Positions 1 to 9,265 of a DNA stretch of 64,000 nt are shown here, piece after piece. This DNA is from an uncultured Hoeflea sp. Lineage in GTDB: Bacteria > Pseudomonadota > Alphaproteobacteria > Rhizobiales > Rhizobiaceae. The DNA lies in assembly GCF_947501405.1 (NCBI RefSeq), contig NZ_CANMVK010000002.1:1-64000 (forward strand), read 5' to 3'. The notes under the pieces were generated by a model. The model searched no databases, had not been told where the DNA came from, and was given only the letters and a program-made list of their open reading frames with translations. Every line of letters starts with the position of its first letter. Position 1 is the stretch's first letter. A program made the translations under genes and the position numbers.

Positions 1-528
1 CGCCAAGCACATCCGGCCGCCGCTCGATCTCCCAGACCGCCCGGAGTTCCGCTTCCGCATCGCCGTAGCGGCCCTGTCGGCCCATCTGCTGCGCGATGTT
101 GTGGCGGGTTGTAAGTGTATCCGGGTGGTCTTCGCCAAGCACATCCGGTCGCCGCTGGATCTCCCAAACCGCCCGGGATTCCGCTTCCGCATCGCCGTAG
201 CGGCCCTGTTGGCCCATCTGATACGCGATGTTGTGGCGGGTTGTCAGTGTATCCGGGTGCTCTTCGCCAAGCACATCCGGCCGCCGCTCGATCTCCCAGA
301 CCGCCCGGAGTTCCGCTTCCGCATCGCCGTAGCGGCCCTGTTGGCCCATCTGATCCGCGATGTTGTGGCGGGTTGTCAGTGTATTCGGGTGCTCTTCGCC
401 AAGCACATCCGGTCGCCGCTGGATCTCCCAGACCGCCCGGAATTCCGCTTCCGCCTCGCCGTAGCGGCCCTGTTGGCCCATCTGGTGCGCGATGTTGTGG
501 CGGGTTGTCAGTGTATCCGGGTGCTCTT
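1..528 (-). repeat. four 132-bp tandem repeats encoding TPR units
   Basis: Units start at 1, 133, 265 and 397, with a degenerating junction at 529, and the array continues off the left edge. Each unit encodes 44 residues. By eye adjacent units are about 92-95 percent identical. Units 1 and 3 share one set of variants (ccgccgctcg, ggagttcc) and units 2 and 4 another (tcgccgctgg). This suggests that a 264-bp dimer was duplicated. Confidence 0.9.
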
Positions 529-2134
529 CGCCAAGAGTTTCCAAAGATACAACAAGTGAAGCGCCATAAATTCGTTCCAGGAACCACAAACGTGCAGCCC
601 GCTCGAATGGCTTTGCCTGCTTCAACACCCAGCCAACGCTTGTTTCCGGATCAACAGCCCCCAGGTGCATCCGCGCGCGCTCGAAAGCCTGCTCGTTTTC
701 CGCAGTCGGCTGAGTGTTTTCCGGCGGAGCGATCCTTGCCTGCCATTTTTCGAACAGATGGCGGTGCACCCGTTCAAAATGGCCCGGTTCTTCTGCCCGT
801 TCCCGTCGTTGAAGCTCCTCGCGCATTAGTGCATGGAGAACAAACCCATCGTCGCTGCCTTCCGTGAAAAAGCTGCGCGAAATCAGTTGAGGCCAGCGGA
901 AATTGGCGACCCGGCCGGGGAAAGCGTCGACGAGTTCGCTCATTTCCTCCTGGGTGATCGTGTCCAGATAGGAAGCCAGGCGAAGCGCGCCCTGTTCGCT
1001 GTCACTCAGATGGTCGAGAAAACGGTCAAGAATGTCGCCATGACTGCCGCCGAAATGCTGCGGCTTCGGTGTATCGTCTCCGGCGGCGAGTTTTTCGTAA
1101 AGATCAACTTGCAGATCGAGATAGAAGGGAAGCCCCTCGGCGCCATCGATGATCCGGGCGCGGATGTCTGCGTCTTCTATCGGGATCTTGCGGAGGAAAT
1201 CGTCCGCATCCTCGTCGGAGAGTTTTCCAAGCAGGTGGGCATCGACGATCTCGCCCCAATCAGGATCGATCTCCGCCCAACGCAGCTTGTCCCGGCCAAA
1301 AATGGCAAAGAGCGCTCCAGGTGAATCCTGCACCAGGAGCCGCACCCATTGGTCGGCCCGGCGGTCCGAAACACCATCCTTCCGGGCGCGGTCCCGCCAA
1401 AGGGCTTCGTAGGTATCGAGAAGCACGACCGGCCGTAGCCGGGGGGTTGCCTGTTGGGCATCGCACAGGTCCGCGCCGAGATATGTGGGCAATTGTTCCA
1501 GAATCTCGTCGGGCAGAAGCGTGTCGATGCCCTCGAGAACGCTTTTGCCCCTTTGGTTCCACCAATCGAGCAGCCGTCCTGTCAGGCGGGCGCCCCACTT
1601 GTAGATGATGTTGGCGCCTGGAACGACGGCGCCTGCTGCCTCGGCGGCAAAGTCGAGTGCTCCTTCGCTAAGCTCGATCAGGTCGTCAACGACCTCGCTT
1701 TCGCCCCGAAAGAGTTCCGGATAGCGCTGGCGGATATCGATCCCGGGATTGGTTTTCAGCATATAGAGCGCAAACGCCGCATCGAACGCCGGAAAGGAAA
1801 CTCTTCCCGTGCGTGCGAGCTGAAGCCGGATCGAGCGCAAGGCTTCCTCCGGTCTGCGATAGAGGCTTTCCTCGAAATCGACCCTTGCCCAGATATAGGC
1901 CCGTTTGTTCGGCAGATTGACGGCGGCATCTCCGATGGATTTCAGCATCCGCTGACATTCGCGATAAAGCGCCGATTTGCCCTGACCTCCAACGCCGTAC
2001 CACATCAGGACACGGTATTCGTCTGATGACTGGTCATTCATTGCCGCAGATCTGAAAAGATCGCGCGCATCTTCGCGGTCCGTGAAAACACGGTTTGCCT
2101 TAAATGGCTTTTCGGTGTGTGTCGGTGCAATCAT
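1..2134 (-). CDS. STAND-type NTPase with C-terminal TPR repeats (partial)
   Basis: The minus-strand frame starting at ATG 2134 stays open for 711 codons and runs off the left edge. An N-terminal segment of about 40 residues contains a DREDARDLF stretch, followed by a Walker A motif GVGGQGKS (residues 47-54). A Walker B-like strand RPVVLLDTYE lies near residue 240. A helical segment follows (about 300-520), and from about residue 533 there are 44-residue kinesin-light-chain-type TPR repeats (EHPDTLTTRHNIA). This order is that of STAND/NB-ARC signalling ATPases, in which TPRs sense a ligand and control an NTPase switch. No effector domain precedes the NTPase, unlike characterised antiviral Avs proteins; one could lie beyond the left edge or in a partner protein. 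The start is uncertain because no strong Shine-Dalgarno is seen. Its biological role is unknown. Confidence 0.8.
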   Translation of the reverse strand, partial: MIAPTHTEKPFKANRVFTDREDARDLFRSAAMNDQSSDEYRVLMWYGVGGQGKSALYRECQRMLKSIGDAAVNLPNKRAYIWARVDFEESLYRRPEEALRSIRLQLARTGRVSFPAFDAAFALYMLKTNPGIDIRQRYPELFRGESEVVDDLIELSEGALDFAAEAAGAVVPGANIIYKWGARLTGRLLDWWNQRGKSVLEGIDTLLPDEILEQLPTYLGADLCDAQQATPRLRPVVLLDTYEALWRDRARKDGVSDRRADQWVRLLVQDSPGALFAIFGRDKLRWAEIDPDWGEIVDAHLLGKLSDEDADDFLRKIPIEDADIRARIIDGAEGLPFYLDLQVDLYEKLAAGDDTPKPQHFGGSHGDILDRFLDHLSDSEQGALRLASYLDTITQEEMSELVDAFPGRVANFRWPQLISRSFFTEGSDDGFVLHALMREELQRRERAEEPGHFERVHRHLFEKWQARIAPPENTQPTAENEQAFERARMHLGAVDPETSVGWVLKQAKPFERAARLWFLERIYGASLVVSLETLGEEHPDTLTTRHNIAHQMGQQGRYGEAEAEFRAVWEIQRRPDVLGEEHPNTLTTRHNIADQMGQQGRYGDAEAELRAVWEIERRPDVLGEEHPDTLTTRHNIAYQMGQQGRYGDAEAESRAVWEIQRRPDVLGEDHPDTLTTRHNIAQQMGRQGRYGDAEAELRAVWEIERRPDVLG

Positions 2135-2396
2135 GATTGGGTTTATCCCATTCCGTGCCGGGATGTCCAAATGTGTACTAGCAGTTGATTTCCGGGCTTG
2201 GCCAGTGTCCGGCATGATATGCGTAGGAAAAATTTCCACGACGGTAGCTTGTAAGATTCGGTGCAGATATCATCCTCTCCGCAACGATTGGTCAGGTTGG
2301 AAAATTTGTTCGACGGACAGCTCCCGGAGCCAGGCATCTCAGACTGCAGAGCACAGCCGGCCTGCTTCCGTGCTGCCGGATTCCCGTGCACCCACA

Positions 2397-2432
2397 CAAA
2401 AAAGCCCCGGATCTCCCAACCCGAGGCTTCCC
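2397..2432 (-). terminator. rho-independent terminator of the fab operon
   Basis: On the minus strand, AGCCTCGGG pairs with TCCGGGGCT around a short loop and is followed by a run of six T. It lies about 30 bp past the fabI stop. The rest of the 2135-2459 gap shows no gene that I can support. Confidence 0.8.
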
Positions 2433-2459
2433 ATTCCAACCAAACCGAGCGTCTTGCCC

Positions 2460-3269
2460 CTACCCCTCGTCAGCCTTCTTCAACTCTTCGACAATCGGCA
2501 TCGAGGTGACGTTAAAGCCCGAATCCACATAGTGGATTTCGCCGGTCACGCCCGACGACAGATCCGACAGCAGATAGAGCGCCGATTTGCCGACATCATC
2601 GATGTCAACCGTGCGTCTGAGTGGCGCGTTCTTCTTCTGGTAGTTGAACATCGCCCGCGCGTCGCCAATGCCCGCGCCGGCAAGCGTTCGCACGGGACCG
2701 GCCGAGATCGCGTTGACGCGGATGCCGTCCTGGCCGTAATCGGCGGCCAGATAGCGAACGCTCGCCTCAAGCGCCGCCTTGGCGATGCCCATCACATTGT
2801 AGTTGGGCATCACCCGCACCGAGCCGCCATAGGTCAGCGTCAGCATGGTACCGCCCTTGGTCATCAGCGGGGCCGCGCGTTGCGCCAGTTCGGTGAAGGA
2901 ATAGGCCGAGATCACCATGGTGCGCGAAAAATTCTTGCGCGTTGTCACGTCCGCATAGCGGCCCTTGAGCTCATTGCGATCGGAGAAACCCACCGCATGC
3001 ACCACGAAATCGATCTCGCCCCATTCGGCTTTCAGCGTCTCGAACACCGCGTCGACGGTGGCGATGTCTTCCACGTCGCAATCAAGCAGCAGCTTCGAGC
3101 CCACCGATTCAGCCAGCGGTCGGACCCGGCGGCCAAAGGCTTCACCCTGATAGGTAAAGGCCAGCTCGGCACCGGCTTCCGCCAAATGTTTGGCAATGCC
3201 CCAGGCGATCGAGTGGTTGTTGGCCACACCCATGATCAGGCCGCGCTTGCCTTGCATGATACCGGTCAT
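2460..3269 (-). CDS. fabI: enoyl-[acyl-carrier-protein] reductase (NADH) FabI
   Basis: The protein of 269 residues catalyses the last, NADH-dependent reduction of each fatty acid elongation cycle. It is a short-chain dehydrogenase with a diverged glycine-rich nucleotide loop (GVANNHSIAWG). The FabI catalytic set is Tyr147, Tyr157 and Lys164, with Tyr-x6-Lys spacing in YNVMGIAK. I chose ATG 3269 over the GTG at 3278, which overlaps the fabB stop, because it gives the usual FabI N-terminus (GIMQGKRGLIMG). It is the last gene of fabA-fabB-fabI and is translationally coupled to fabB. FabI is the target of triclosan-type inhibitors. No truncation is seen. Confidence 0.95.
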   Translation of the reverse strand: MTGIMQGKRGLIMGVANNHSIAWGIAKHLAEAGAELAFTYQGEAFGRRVRPLAESVGSKLLLDCDVEDIATVDAVFETLKAEWGEIDFVVHAVGFSDRNELKGRYADVTTRKNFSRTMVISAYSFTELAQRAAPLMTKGGTMLTLTYGGSVRVMPNYNVMGIAKAALEASVRYLAADYGQDGIRVNAISAGPVRTLAGAGIGDARAMFNYQKKNAPLRRTVDIDDVGKSALYLLSDLSSGVTGEIHYVDSGFNVTSMPIVEELKKADEG

Positions 3270-3274
3270 GGCGC

Positions 3275-4498
3275 TCACCCGTTGTAACGCTGGAAGACCA
3301 GCGTCGCATTGGTGCCGCCAAATCCGAACGAGTTGGAAAGTGCGGTGTCGATCTTCGCGTTGTCGATACGCTCGCGCACGATTGGCACGCCGTCGAATTC
3401 CGGATCGAGCTCGGTAATATGGGCGCTCTCGCCCACAAAGTTCTCTTTCATCATCAACAGCGAGTAGATCGCTTCCTGCGCGCCGGCGCCGCCCAGCGAG
3501 TGCCCGGTCAGCGATTTGGTTGATTGCACATAGGGCAGATCGTCGCCGAAAACTTCGCGAATTGCGCCGATTTCCCTGGAATCGCCTACCGGTGTCGAGG
3601 TGCCGTGAGTGTTGACGTAGTCGACCCGGCCTTCAACGGTGGCGAGCGCCTGGCGCATGCAACGCACCGCGCCCTCGCCCGAGGGGGCCACCATGTCGTA
3701 GCCGTCGGAGGTAGCGCCATAGCCGGTCAACTCGCCATAGATCTTGGCGCCGCGGGCCTTGGCGTGTTCCAGCTCCTCAAGCACCAGCACGCCGGCGCCG
3801 CCGGCGATCACGAAGCCGTCGCGGCTCACATCATAGGCGCGGCTTGCCGTGGTCGGCGAGGTTTCGTTGTATTTCGAGCTCATCGCGCCCATGGCGTCGA
3901 ACAGGTTCGACATGCTCCAGTCGAGATCCTCATGCCCGCCGGCAAACATCATGTCCTGCTTGCCCCACTGGATCAGCTCGGCGGCGTTGCCGATGCAATG
4001 CGCCGAGGTCGAGCAGGCCGAGGAAATCGAATAGTTGACCCCGTGGATCTTGAACCAGGTGGCAAGTGTTGCCGATGCGGTCGAGGACATTGCCTTGGGC
4101 ACCGCGAACGGGCCGATGCGCTTGGGACTGCCGTTCTTGCGGGTGATGTCGGCAGCGTCGATCAGCGTACGGGTGGAGGGGCCGCCCGATCCCATCACGA
4201 TACCGGTGCGCTCGTGGGTGATCTCGGCCTCTTCGAGCCCGGCATCGTCAATCGCCTGCTGCATGGCGACATGGTTCCAGGCGCCGCCGCGCGATAGGAA
4301 TCGCATTGCCCGCCGGTCAACCAGTTCCGTCGGATCCAGCGTCGGCGCTCCCCACACATGGCTGCGGAAGCCGTGCTCTGCGAAATCCGGGCTAAAGCTG
4401 ATGCCGGATTTGGCGTGCCGCAGTGATTCGGTCACCTCTGCGGGATTGTTGCCGATTGAGGATACAATCCCCATGCCCGTGACGACGACTCGTCTCAT
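3275..4498 (-). CDS. fabB: 3-oxoacyl-[acyl-carrier-protein] synthase I FabB
   Basis: The 407-residue condensing enzyme has the thiolase-fold triad Cys162 ([10 protein letters not shown]), His298 ([11 protein letters not shown]) and His333 ([11 protein letters not shown]). FabB elongates the cis-unsaturated intermediate produced by FabA, so the pair makes unsaturated fatty acids without oxygen. Neighbours support FabB over FabF: fabA lies 66 bp upstream and fabI follows directly with overlapping ends. The ATG at 4498 gives the classic [10 protein letters not shown] start. Length is normal for the family. Confidence 0.95.
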   Translation of the reverse strand: MRRVVVTGMGIVSSIGNNPAEVTESLRHAKSGISFSPDFAEHGFRSHVWGAPTLDPTELVDRRAMRFLSRGGAWNHVAMQQAIDDAGLEEAEITHERTGIVMGSGGPSTRTLIDAADITRKNGSPKRIGPFAVPKAMSSTASATLATWFKIHGVNYSISSACSTSAHCIGNAAELIQWGKQDMMFAGGHEDLDWSMSNLFDAMGAMSSKYNETSPTTASRAYDVSRDGFVIAGGAGVLVLEELEHAKARGAKIYGELTGYGATSDGYDMVAPSGEGAVRCMRQALATVEGRVDYVNTHGTSTPVGDSREIGAIREVFGDDLPYVQSTKSLTGHSLGGAGAQEAIYSLLMMKENFVGESAHITELDPEFDGVPIVRERIDNAKIDTALSNSFGFGGTNATLVFQRYNG

Positions 4499-4564
4499 GT
4501 GCTTGCCCTTTCGAGTGGAGGGTCCGGTTGGAGGCTGGCGCGCTTGGCGTCGGGGTCTGATGTG

Positions 4565-5125
4565 TCAGTCAGTTTTGTCTTTTGCAAGGCCAACCCTGAG
4601 ATCGGTGGCATTGTAGATGGTTTCGCCATCGGCCTTGAGCCATCCATTGGCAATGCCGAGCACCAGCCGCCCGCGCATCACCCGCTTGAAATCGATGCCG
4701 TATTCCAGAAGCTTCACCGAGGGTGTGACCATGCCCTTGAATTTCACTTCCCCGGTCGACAGTGCCATGCCGCGGCCCTGTTCGCCGAGCCAGCCGAGGT
4801 AAAACCCGGTCAATTGCCACATGCCGTCCAGGCCCAGGCAGCCCGGCATCACCGGGTTTCCCTTGAAATGGCAGGGGAAAAACCAAAGGTCGGGGGTGAT
4901 ATCGAACTCGGCGCGGAGATAGCCCTTGTCGAACTCGCCGCCGGTTTCGGAGATGTCGGTGATCCGGTGCACCATCAGCATCGGCGGCAGGGGCAGCTGC
5001 GCGTTGCCGGGACCGAACAGGTCGCCCTCCGCACATTTGATGATGTCGTCGTAGTTGTAGCTTGATTGCCTGTCGACCATGAAAAATGCGTCTCCCGGTT
5101 CGCCGTCTTTCCATGCGGCGGTCAT
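4565..5125 (-). CDS. fabA: 3-hydroxydecanoyl-[ACP] dehydratase/isomerase FabA
   Basis: The 186-residue hot-dog-fold enzyme dehydrates 3-hydroxydecanoyl-ACP and isomerises trans-2 to cis-3-decenoyl-ACP, the branch point to unsaturated fatty acids. The active-site His86 is in [15 protein letters not shown], and Asp100 follows 14 residues later, as in E. coli FabA (His70/Asp84). It is the first gene of fabA-fabB-fabI and is divergent from irr across about 220 bp that should hold both promoters. I see no FabR- or FadR-like operator that I can name there. Confidence 0.95.
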   Translation of the reverse strand: MTAAWKDGEPGDAFFMVDRQSSYNYDDIIKCAEGDLFGPGNAQLPLPPMLMVHRITDISETGGEFDKGYLRAEFDITPDLWFFPCHFKGNPVMPGCLGLDGMWQLTGFYLGWLGEQGRGMALSTGEVKFKGMVTPSVKLLEYGIDFKRVMRGRLVLGIANGWLKADGETIYNATDLRVGLAKDKTD

Positions 5126-5347
5126 CAGTGTTTCCCCGACCGGCGCAATACGTGACCCGCGCCGGCGCGCCGCAACGAGACCGGCTAACCGGCCCGTAAC
5201 GGCACTTCCGAATACCGGAAGCCGCCCGTGAACGAAAGAGGCGACGTTACGGAAAGTGGTTTGAAGCGTTCAATGCGGCTCTATTGAAAGCAATCCCCAC
5301 AAAAGATATATGGAGGGGAACAAATCCAACCCTGGACCCGATTGACC

Positions 5348-5779
5348 ATGCAGTCTTTGCCGACAAACCAATTCCCTGATCGCGATTCGGCGCTGCGCCT
5401 GCGCGATGCCGGGCTGCGGCCGACACGGCAGCGGGTGGCGCTGGCGGATTTGCTGTTCGCCAAGGGTGACCGTCATCTCACCGCCGAGGAGCTGCACGAA
5501 GAGGCTGTCAGCGTCGGTGTGCCCTGTTCGCTGGCCACCGTCTACAACACGCTGCACCAGTTCACCGAGGCCGGGATGCTTCGGGTGCTGTCGCTGGAAA
5601 CCGCCAAGACCTATTTCGACACCAATGTCTCCGATCACCACCATTTTGTGGTCGAGGGATGCAACACGGTGCTTGATGTTCCAATCGGCAATATTTCCGT
5701 GTCTGATCTGCCGGAAGCCCCCGAGGGAATGGAAATCACCCATGTCGATGTGGTGATCCGGGTGCGCTCCAAGCGCTAA
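5348..5779 (+). CDS. irr: Fur-family iron response regulator Irr
   Basis: The 143-residue Fur-like protein has an N-terminal winged helix (LRPTRQRVALADLL, then CSLATVYNTLHQF) and a dimerisation domain. The triple histidine HHH at 97-99 matches the haem-sensing site of rhizobial Irr. The Cys-Pro haem motif of Bradyrhizobium Irr is absent, as in Rhizobium-type Irr. Irr represses haem synthesis and iron-using genes when iron is low. Start choice: ATG 5348 (a TTG lies two codons earlier); the nearest GGAGGGG is about 30 nt upstream, so the true start is uncertain. Location divergent from fabA is typical of the order. Confidence 0.9.
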   Translation: MQSLPTNQFPDRDSALRLRDAGLRPTRQRVALADLLFAKGDRHLTAEELHEEAVSVGVPCSLATVYNTLHQFTEAGMLRVLSLETAKTYFDTNVSDHHHFVVEGCNTVLDVPIGNISVSDLPEAPEGMEITHVDVVIRVRSKR

Positions 5780-5979
5780 CGTCCCCCACCTTGTCACCGA
5801 CAGAGTGTCCTCGACAGCCAAGACCCTGCCATTCAGCCATCTCCAGGTGAGCCTGATCGCACTTCTGTTGTGAACGCTCTGGAAATCAAGCCGGATTCCC
5901 ATTACGAGCTGTCCTGCGCATCAGACTGTGCGTTCGACTGCGTGACGATCATCGTTTCGCGAGCCTGAGAGGAAAACAC

Positions 5980-7812
5980 ATGCCGCCCTATCGTTCGAGA
6001 ACCTCCACCCATGGCCGCAACATGGCAGGCGCCCGCGGCCTGTGGCGCGCAACCGGCATGGTGGACAGCGATTTCGGCAAGCCGATCATCGCGGTGGTCA
6101 ATTCCTTCACCCAGTTCGTGCCCGGTCACGTCCACCTCAAGGATCTCGGCCAGCTTGTCGCGGGCGAGATCCAGAAGGCCGGCGGCGTTGCCAAGGAATT
6201 CAACACCATCGCTGTTGATGATGGCATCGCCATGGGCCATGACGGCATGCTCTATTCGCTGCCCTCGCGTGAACTGATCGCCGATTCCGTCGAATACATG
6301 GTCAACGCCCATTGCGCCGACGCAATGGTCTGCATCTCCAACTGCGACAAGATCACGCCCGGCATGCTGATGGCGGCGATGCGGCTGAATATTCCGGTGA
6401 TCTTTGTCTCCGGCGGCCCGATGGAGGCTGGCAAGGTTGTTCTCGAAGACGGCACCGAAAAGGCGCTGGACCTGGTTGACGCCATGGTCGCCGCTGCCGA
6501 CGATACCATCAGCGATGCGGATGTGGCGGCCATCGAGCGCTCCGCATGCCCGACCTGCGGGTCCTGCTCGGGCATGTTCACGGCCAATTCGATGAACTGC
6601 CTGGCCGAGGCGATGGGGCTGGCGCTGCCCGGCAACGGCTCGACGCTCGCCACCCATTCCGACCGTGAGCGGTTGTTCCGGCAGGCCGGCCGCACCATCG
6701 TCGGCCTCGCCAAGCAATACTACGATGGCGATGACGCAAGCGCGCTGCCGCGCTCGATCGCTTCTTTCGCCGCCTTCGAAAACGCCATGACGCTCGACAT
6801 CGCCATGGGCGGCTCCACCAATACCGTGCTCCACCTGCTCGCCATCGCCCATGAGGGCGAGGTCGATTTCACCATGGCCGACATCGACCGGCTGTCGCGC
6901 AAGGTTCCGGTCCTGTGCAAGGTGGCGCCGGCCAAGAGTGATGTGCATATGGAAGATGTGCACCGGGCCGGCGGCATCATGGCGATCCTCGGCGAGCTCG
7001 ACCGGGCGGGGCTGATCGATGTGTCGGTCGGCACCATCCACGAAAAGACCATGGCCGATGCGCTTGCCAAATGGGACGTGGTGCAATCCTCCGACGAGAC
7101 CGTTCATGAGTTTTACCGCGCGGCGCCGGGCGGCGTGCCCACCCAGACCGCATTTTCCCAGTCGCGCCGTTATGACGGTGTTGATCTCGATCGCACCGAT
7201 GGCGTCATCCGCAGCGTCGATCACGCCTTCTCTCAGGACGGTGGACTTGCGGTGCTGTTCGGCAATCTCGCTGAGGATGGCTGCATCGTCAAAACCGCCG
7301 GTGTCGACGATTCCATCCTGAAATTCTCCGGCCCGGCCAAGATATTTGAAAGCCAGGATGACGCGGTGTCGGGGATTTTGACCGGCAAGGTCAAGCCGGG
7401 CGAGGTGGTGTTGATCCGCTATGAAGGACCGCGCGGCGGGCCCGGAATGCAGGAGATGCTCTACCCCACCAGCTATCTCAAATCCAAAGGGCTCGGCAAA
7501 GCCTGCGCGCTGGTCACCGATGGCCGCTTTTCCGGCGGCTCCTCGGGTCTTTCGATCGGCCATGTGTCACCCGAGGCGGCCGAGGGTGGCGCCATCGGCC
7601 TGGTAGAAGATGGCGACAGCATAGAGATCGACATTCCCGGCCGCAGCATCCATCTGGCGGTCGACGAGGCGACGCTCGCCGACCGCCGCGCAAAGCGTGA
7701 TGCCGAGGGCTGGCAGCCGTCCAAGCCGCGCAAACGTGCGGTCTCCACCGCGCTCAAGGCCTACGCCTCGATGACCAGCAGCGCCGCAAAGGGTGCGGTG
7801 CGGATTCTTTGA
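5980..7812 (+). CDS. ilvD: dihydroxy-acid dehydratase IlvD
   Basis: This 610-residue Fe-S enzyme dehydrates 2,3-dihydroxyisovalerate and its methyl homologue, the third step of the valine and isoleucine pathway. Cluster-ligand cysteines are visible in [10 protein letters not shown] (Cys122) and [11 protein letters not shown] (Cys193, Cys196). The length is that of the E. coli-type enzyme. AGAGGAAAA precedes the ATG at a good distance. It is monocistronic or followed by the GNAT gene 37 bp downstream. No leader peptide or attenuator was recognised in the 200 bp upstream. Confidence 0.97.
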   Translation: MPPYRSRTSTHGRNMAGARGLWRATGMVDSDFGKPIIAVVNSFTQFVPGHVHLKDLGQLVAGEIQKAGGVAKEFNTIAVDDGIAMGHDGMLYSLPSRELIADSVEYMVNAHCADAMVCISNCDKITPGMLMAAMRLNIPVIFVSGGPMEAGKVVLEDGTEKALDLVDAMVAAADDTISDADVAAIERSACPTCGSCSGMFTANSMNCLAEAMGLALPGNGSTLATHSDRERLFRQAGRTIVGLAKQYYDGDDASALPRSIASFAAFENAMTLDIAMGGSTNTVLHLLAIAHEGEVDFTMADIDRLSRKVPVLCKVAPAKSDVHMEDVHRAGGIMAILGELDRAGLIDVSVGTIHEKTMADALAKWDVVQSSDETVHEFYRAAPGGVPTQTAFSQSRRYDGVDLDRTDGVIRSVDHAFSQDGGLAVLFGNLAEDGCIVKTAGVDDSILKFSGPAKIFESQDDAVSGILTGKVKPGEVVLIRYEGPRGGPGMQEMLYPTSYLKSKGLGKACALVTDGRFSGGSSGLSIGHVSPEAAEGGAIGLVEDGDSIEIDIPGRSIHLAVDEATLADRRAKRDAEGWQPSKPRKRAVSTALKAYASMTSSAAKGAVRIL

Positions 7813-7849
7813 TGGGCGCGGCTCCGATCTGCAGACGGTCAACTGCCTG

Positions 7850-8392
7850 ATGTCCGGCCCGGCTGCGGTAATCCGGCTGGAATTTCGGACACAGCGGCTG
7901 GCGGTCGGAGCGCTGAATCCGGGCATCGGCGAAGGCATTGGGTCTCTGGCCGATCTTGACGCGATCGCGGCGATCCTTGCGCCTGCGGTCCTCGAACACC
8001 TGCCCGAACCTCTGCAGATGCCTGCCGGCCCCAACCCGATCGAAAGCTGGGTGGCGGCGCGTTTGACCGAGAGCGCTCTCTACTCCGTATTCGAGGTGAG
8101 CACGGAAACAGTTGTCGGGTTGATGATTCTGGCCCAAACGGCGGAACCCGGCGATACGCCGACACTGCGCCTGGGCTACCTGTTCGCGAAGTCCGTCTGG
8201 GGCCGGGGATACGGGACCGAACTGGTTGCGGGCGTGCTTCAGGTGCTTGAGGACGCGGGCTGGAAAGGCCAGATCCTTGCCGGCGTTTCCACCGGCAATC
8301 CCGGATCATCAAGGATCCTGCTCAAGACCGGCTTCATCGAGGTTCCCACTGGCGAGGCGCATTCGCGGACCTACCGGTACACGCTCACATAG
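7850..8392 (+). CDS. GNAT-family N-acetyltransferase
   Basis: The 180-residue protein resembles RimJ/RimL-type acyltransferases. A beta-strand start IRLEFRTQRL is followed by a central region with WVAARL and by the acetyl-CoA loop region (LFAKSVWGRGYGTEL), then NPGSSRILLKTGF. The pyrophosphate-binding loop VWGRGYG fits the family consensus. ATG 7850 is favoured over a GTG at 7793 that lies inside ilvD, because it begins just before the first conserved strand. No clear ribosome binding site is seen. The substrate is unknown. Confidence 0.75.
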   Translation: MSGPAAVIRLEFRTQRLAVGALNPGIGEGIGSLADLDAIAAILAPAVLEHLPEPLQMPAGPNPIESWVAARLTESALYSVFEVSTETVVGLMILAQTAEPGDTPTLRLGYLFAKSVWGRGYGTELVAGVLQVLEDAGWKGQILAGVSTGNPGSSRILLKTGFIEVPTGEAHSRTYRYTLT

Positions 8393-8428
8393 CGATGGTA
8401 GGGAGAGGACAGGGGTCTGGATCCCGGC

Positions 8429-8980
8429 CTATTTGAAGGCTTCGCCGGGATATGCGCCCCAGATTTCGCTTTGCGCCACATAGCCACTGGCGCCGTCGGC
8501 CTCGGCCTCACACCAATCGCCGTCGCAGGCTTTCACCTTGACCACGACGCCGGGTTCGAGCCGGGCGACGACCCGGGCGTTGGCGCGCGATTCCCGGCGC
8601 ATGTTGATCAGATCGTTCTGGCTGACACCCCGTTTCCATGGTGCGGCCATGGCGGTGCGTTTGCCCGAGAGCAGCGACTGGTAGACCCAGCCTTCGGTTC
8701 CCTCCGCGTCGCGTACCCGCCGCCAGTTGTCATATTCCTGCACCACTTCCATCGGCACGCCGGATTTGGTGTAGAGCCAGGCCACGGCGTAATCCCGGCC
8801 GGGGCCGATCCTGAGATTGACCCGCGTCGCCTTGAGGCTGACGAAACGCGGCAGCGGCAGGCCGCTTGCGCCCTTGTTGGCGGCGCCCTGTGCCATCACC
8901 GGGCTCACATCGATCAGGGTGAGGCCGGCCAGTGCTGCAAGGGCAAGGCTCCGGACTGCGAATAAGGAAAGGCGACGCAT
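8429..8980 (-). CDS. secreted bacterial SH3-domain protein
   Basis: The 183-residue product starts with a signal peptide (residues 1-30: MRR, a hydrophobic stretch, then VMAQG). Two SH3b domains follow: residues about 48-105 (VNLRIGPGRDYAVAWLYTKS) and about 118-180 (LINMRRESRANARVVARLEPG). Such proteins are periplasmic and usually bind cell-wall peptides, but the exact role of this family is not known. AAAGGTG lies just ahead of the ATG. It is divergent from the 2-hydroxyacid dehydrogenase, with a short tandem repeat between them. Confidence 0.85.
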   Translation of the reverse strand: MRRLSLFAVRSLALAALAGLTLIDVSPVMAQGAANKGASGLPLPRFVSLKATRVNLRIGPGRDYAVAWLYTKSGVPMEVVQEYDNWRRVRDAEGTEGWVYQSLLSGKRTAMAAPWKRGVSQNDLINMRRESRANARVVARLEPGVVVKVKACDGDWCEAEADGASGYVAQSEIWGAYPGEAFK

Positions 8981-9000
8981 AACTTACACCTTTTCGGTTG

Positions 9001-9060
9001 GGGCGCCGCGAAGTCTGTTCGCCGGGCGCCGCGATATCTGTTTGGCGGGCGCCGCGATTG
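9001..9060. repeat. 23-bp tandem repeat, about 2.5 copies
   Basis: GGGCGCCGCGA recurs at 9001, 9024 and 9047, giving a 23-bp period; the third copy is partial. It lies in the divergent gap between the SH3 gene and the dehydrogenase. No function is assigned. Confidence 0.7.
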
Positions 9061-9265
9061 CCGCCTTGGAGCGGGGCGCGCGGGCCTGATGCGCGGATCG
9101 GGCGGGCCGGGCAGCCCTTGCCGGGCGGCACCGCCGCCGCGCTTTTTCATCAGCAATCCCGGGCGACCGGATTGTCATCGCCGGAGGGTCTGTTAGAAAA
9201 AGCGGTACGCCCACGCACTCTCGCCCAGTTTGGTTAAAGAGCTCTCAACGCCGGACCTTAATAAA

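Noticed and set aside
1-528. CRISPR array
   Set aside because: The 132-bp repeats are contiguous and coding, without unique spacers.
101-867. Plus-strand open frames with repeated peptide in the TPR region
   Set aside because: They are antisense translations of the 132-bp repeats; the minus-strand frame gives canonical TPR sequence and continues into an NTPase.
7793-7849. Extended GNAT start inside ilvD
   Set aside because: The extra 19 residues overlap ilvD in another frame and have no conserved features.
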